A stretch of 64,000 bases of DNA, taken from assembly GCA_016712415.1 (NCBI GenBank), contig JADJRC010000002.1, positions 186,001 through 250,000 on the forward strand, given 5' to 3'. How positions within the stretch are numbered: position 1 is the stretch's first letter; each line of letters starts with the position of its first letter. Shown here in pieces: positions 61,901-64,000 of this stretch. The position numbers and the translations under genes are program-made. The notes beneath the pieces are model-generated. The model made no database searches and was not told where the DNA came from. It saw only the letters and a program-made list of their open reading frames with translations. This DNA comes from Lewinellaceae bacterium (GTDB taxonomy: Bacteria > Bacteroidota > Bacteroidia > Chitinophagales > Saprospiraceae).

Positions 61901-63090
61901 TACGCGCCGTTTTTGGGGTTAAAAACCTCTAAGGTTTTATAAATGCCTGGCCAGATGCGACCGTCGGGGAGCATCACAAAATTGTAGATGCTTTGATTCG
62001 GGAGAATTTGCCGGTACTTCAGTAATGGCTCGCTGATTTTTCGAACGCCATAACCAGTGGTGCCCACCCACATATTCCCGTTGCGATCGATAAGGCAACT
62101 TTCAGAACACACTTTGTCTAATCGAACCAACTGCTCCAGATTCAAAACAGGTTCGGAATCATTCAGATTCAATTCGTATTGTCCGGGTACTTCAGGGGGG
62201 AGTTTGTACAGGTTTGGGTCTGCCGTTCGAAAGAACACACGTTTTCCATTTGGCAATTTCATGTAGGCTCCTTTTAGCCAGTGGGGCCACAGAATCTCCG
62301 GTAAATTGTTGCCGGAAGGAATAATAATCTGGCCGCGTGACTTGTCCTGCGGATAGTAAAACCCTGAGGCGCCAATTGGCTCGAAATTCAGGGTCCGGGC
62401 ATCTGTTTCGCGGATTTGCAGGCTGTTCGGGTCGATTTTGTACAAGCGCCCTTGCTCGTCAATACCGGTAATAATTGAATCGTTAATCCGGAATAGTTTA
62501 GACCGAAATGCAATATGCTCCGCATTTAACTTAAGAAATCGCACTGAAAATGCAGAGGACCGGAGCTGGCCATCCCGAATCATTTTGGTCAGTTGCGCCG
62601 GAGGCCGCACCACATACAACCCGTCCTTCCCGCTTTTTTCACTGACCACCCAGATGTTGCCCTTGTTTTCAGTGATCGTAATGCTGGGTTGATTTGGTAA
62701 ATCGCTGATAATATCGGAGAGGAGTACAAAACGTTCGGTGTAGGGGTCGAGTATGACCGGGCCTTTATCCGTACCGATCCAGAGCAAACCATTTTTGTCT
62801 TCAGTAATTGCATGGATGTAACTGGCTTTCAGCGCCCATTTATTTTGGTTGTCCAGGACAAACCGTTTCACCTGGTAACCGTCATAGCGGTTCAGGCCTT
62901 GCAGGGTGCCGATCCAGATAAACCCACGGCTGTCTTCAAAAATACTGGTCACAAACCCTTGGGATAACCCATCGGCAATGGTCAGCGATTGTACCTGCAG
63001 ATACTGGGAAAAGACTGGTTGTGCCCACAAAAACAGCAAAATGAGGGCTACAATTGGCTTTTTATTTATGGGAACAAAAGAGATCATCAA
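58988..63090 (-). CDS. Hybrid two-component system sensor/regulator (propeller, kinase, receiver, AraC; one frameshift)
   Basis: About 1,365 residues. Signal peptide/N-terminal TM (ALILLFLWAQPVFSQ), then two-component-regulator propeller repeats from the start (GFVTSIFEDSRGFIWIGTLQGLNRYDG, ITEDKNGLLWIGTDKG, SESCLIDRNGNMWVGTTGYGV, LPDDNGRMWLSTNRGLSIFDP), a Y_Y_Y-like domain (QYRYRLTGLHKKNWIDI), one TM helix (WSYLVYGLLSVALLYFSLGYY), HisKA with His in FFSYIAHEFKTPLTLILG, HATPase (NLIGNAIRHTPEGG, DTGRGIHPKDLPHIFDRYY), receiver with D in LILTDVMMPGMDGHEL, and an AraC HTH (SKSQLQRKLAAVSNQSAMVLL, VKEICFEVGFKDPAHFSRSF). Such HTCS proteins sense periplasmic oligosaccharides and regulate polysaccharide loci in Bacteroidota. 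The frame changes once near 61575, by one base. It is convergent with member 4. No SusCD genes are seen nearby. Confidence 0.92.
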
Positions 63091-63132
63091 TGCCAGGGTA
63101 AATATTTAAGCCAATATACGCCAAAAAACGGG

Positions 63133-63140
63133 CAAATATA
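63133..63140 (-). promoter_or_regulatory. Candidate -7 box (TATATTTG) of the hybrid kinase gene
   Basis: Minus strand TATATTTG, matching TAnnTTTG, about 43 bp upstream of the start at 63090. A -33-like TTG is 22 bp away (CAA at 63163), longer than the 18-bp spacing elsewhere. Confidence 0.4.
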
Positions 63141-63311
63141 GCAAGGATTTGGGTCATGGATACAAGCCCTACAGATAGGTGGAAAAGCATATTTGTTGTT
63201 TTCGCGGCGCCTGGTTCGGGCGCTTGTTTTTGCTACAACATTTAGAGCAGCAATCTTAATCCTAATCCGTCGGCAGGGCCTTCCTGTCGCCCTCCTTTGA
63301 AAAGTCTTAAC

Positions 63312-64000
63312 ATGCAGGATATTAAAGAATTAGTTTTGCTATTGGAACAGCATGGCCTTGATTTGTTTCAGCAGCCACCGCCCAATTTTAAGGAAAATGC
63401 AGCGCTGATCCAGCTGTACACAAGTGTCCGAAAAGGCGACAACAACTCCGATGTTGCCGCATTTGCAGGAAATATCCCCGGCGCCTCGCCTGCAACATCT
63501 GTAGCGTTGCAACAATTAAAAAATACACTTCGAACAGAGTTGATCCAATTGATCGGGCAGTATAACACCGATCTGGAACAACATACTGACCCGGGAAAGG
63601 CACTGTTTGAATGTGAAAAACAGTGGTTGACGGTGCGACGCTTTACCGGCCAGAACGCCGGTTCGCTTACCCTTTCACTGGGGAATCAGTTGTTTCGTAT
63701 CGCCCAAAAATTCGAATACACAAAACTTTGTGCGGACATAAGCGCCTTCCTTCGCATTCAGTTTTGCCTGCGCAGACACGACAATGATGCGGATTGTGCC
63801 AAAGCCATCAAGCACTACCAGTATTACCGTAAAATGTACGATATTGAATTCCAGGCAGAAGACCGCTATACAATGCTCAACCGGCTGTCTGCCAATGGCC
63901 GGAAAGACCAGAAGAAAATATCTGCGCTGGCCCGAAAGGCTTACACTGATTTACAAGGCCCCATGCGCCGGTATCCGTCGGGAAAGCTACATCTGTACGG
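63312..64000 (+). CDS. Helical-repeat family protein, member 5 (runs off the window)
   Basis: 229 codons seen, continuing past 64000. MQDIKELVLLLEQHGLDLF is nearly identical in pattern to member 4. Then ALFECEKQWLTVRRFTGQNAGSLTLSLGNQLFRIAQ, ISAFLRIQFCLRRHDND, YQYYRKMYDIEFQAEDRYTML and KLHLYG. It belongs to subfamily B with members 2 and 4. It is divergent from the hybrid kinase gene. A 29-codon ORF at 63156-63245 lies in the gap but has no support. Function unknown. Confidence 0.65.
   Translation, partial: MQDIKELVLLLEQHGLDLFQQPPPNFKENAALIQLYTSVRKGDNNSDVAAFAGNIPGASPATSVALQQLKNTLRTELIQLIGQYNTDLEQHTDPGKALFECEKQWLTVRRFTGQNAGSLTLSLGNQLFRIAQKFEYTKLCADISAFLRIQFCLRRHDNDADCAKAIKHYQYYRKMYDIEFQAEDRYTMLNRLSANGRKDQKKISALARKAYTDLQGPMRRYPSGKLHLY

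Noticed and set aside
63156..63245. 29-codon ORF in front of helical-family member 5, considered as a third small peptide gene
   Set aside because: Its length, position (upstream rather than downstream) and C-terminus do not match the ORFs at 25056 and 45854, and it lies in the divergent promoter region of the hybrid kinase gene.

Overview
The window looks like a chromosome piece from a Bacteroidota bacterium of the Saprospiria type (Saprospiraceae/Lewinella-like). The reasons are the type IX secretion system (T9SS) protein PorQ, many secreted proteins with T9SS C-terminal sorting signals, Bacteroidota-restricted families (DUF6089, DUF6029 with an Omp28-like lipoprotein, a hybrid two-component system), and a few promoter candidates of the Bacteroidota form TTG-N18-TAnnTTTG. 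No tRNA, rRNA or CRISPR array was seen. Many genes, including the essential rpsG and fusA, are interrupted by one-base losses, mostly in short homopolymers. This is best read as residual sequencing error, so broken genes are annotated as single loci unless noted.

Layout. 1-2.7 kb: end of rpsG and all of fusA (str operon). 2.9-6 kb: a DUF6089 outer-membrane barrel, a PhyH-type dioxygenase and an OmpR-type response regulator, all on the minus strand. 6.4-18.9 kb: a secreted three-PDZ protein, a MORN-repeat lipoprotein, porQ, a VOC protein, xseA, a membrane protein, a secreted amidohydrolase, a DUF58 protein, two small paralogous membrane proteins and an acyl-CoA dehydrogenase. 19-23 kb: repeat-rich DNA and a DUF6029/Omp28-like operon. 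23.3-26.9 kb: two members of an unrecognised ~510-residue all-helical family. 27-36.6 kb: minus-strand array of T9SS cargo genes, including a duplicated two-gene cassette and a beta-helix giant. 38.4-56.9 kb: plus-strand giant secreted proteins (HYR/Ig-like adhesin, TSP3/DUF11 protein, a protein with a 615-bp tandem repeat array). 57.4-64 kb: two more members of the helical family around a hybrid two-component histidine kinase.

The genes fit a surface-attached, polymer-degrading or predatory lifestyle: PorQ belongs to the T9SS machinery, and the PDZ, propeller-like, beta-helix and HYR proteins carry its sorting signals. The two largest repeat proteins instead share another C-terminal module.

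The most novel element is the five-member helical family (23314, 25377, 44081, 57451, 63312). Its two most similar members (23314 and 44081) are each followed, about 230-250 bp downstream, by an unannotated 36-codon ORF with a hydrophobic-acidic C-terminus. Intergenic regions also hold several families of dispersed palindromic elements: a ~80-bp hairpin family with compensatory arm changes, a ~165-bp MITE-like hairpin in three copies, and 18-bp terminal-inverted-repeat elements.
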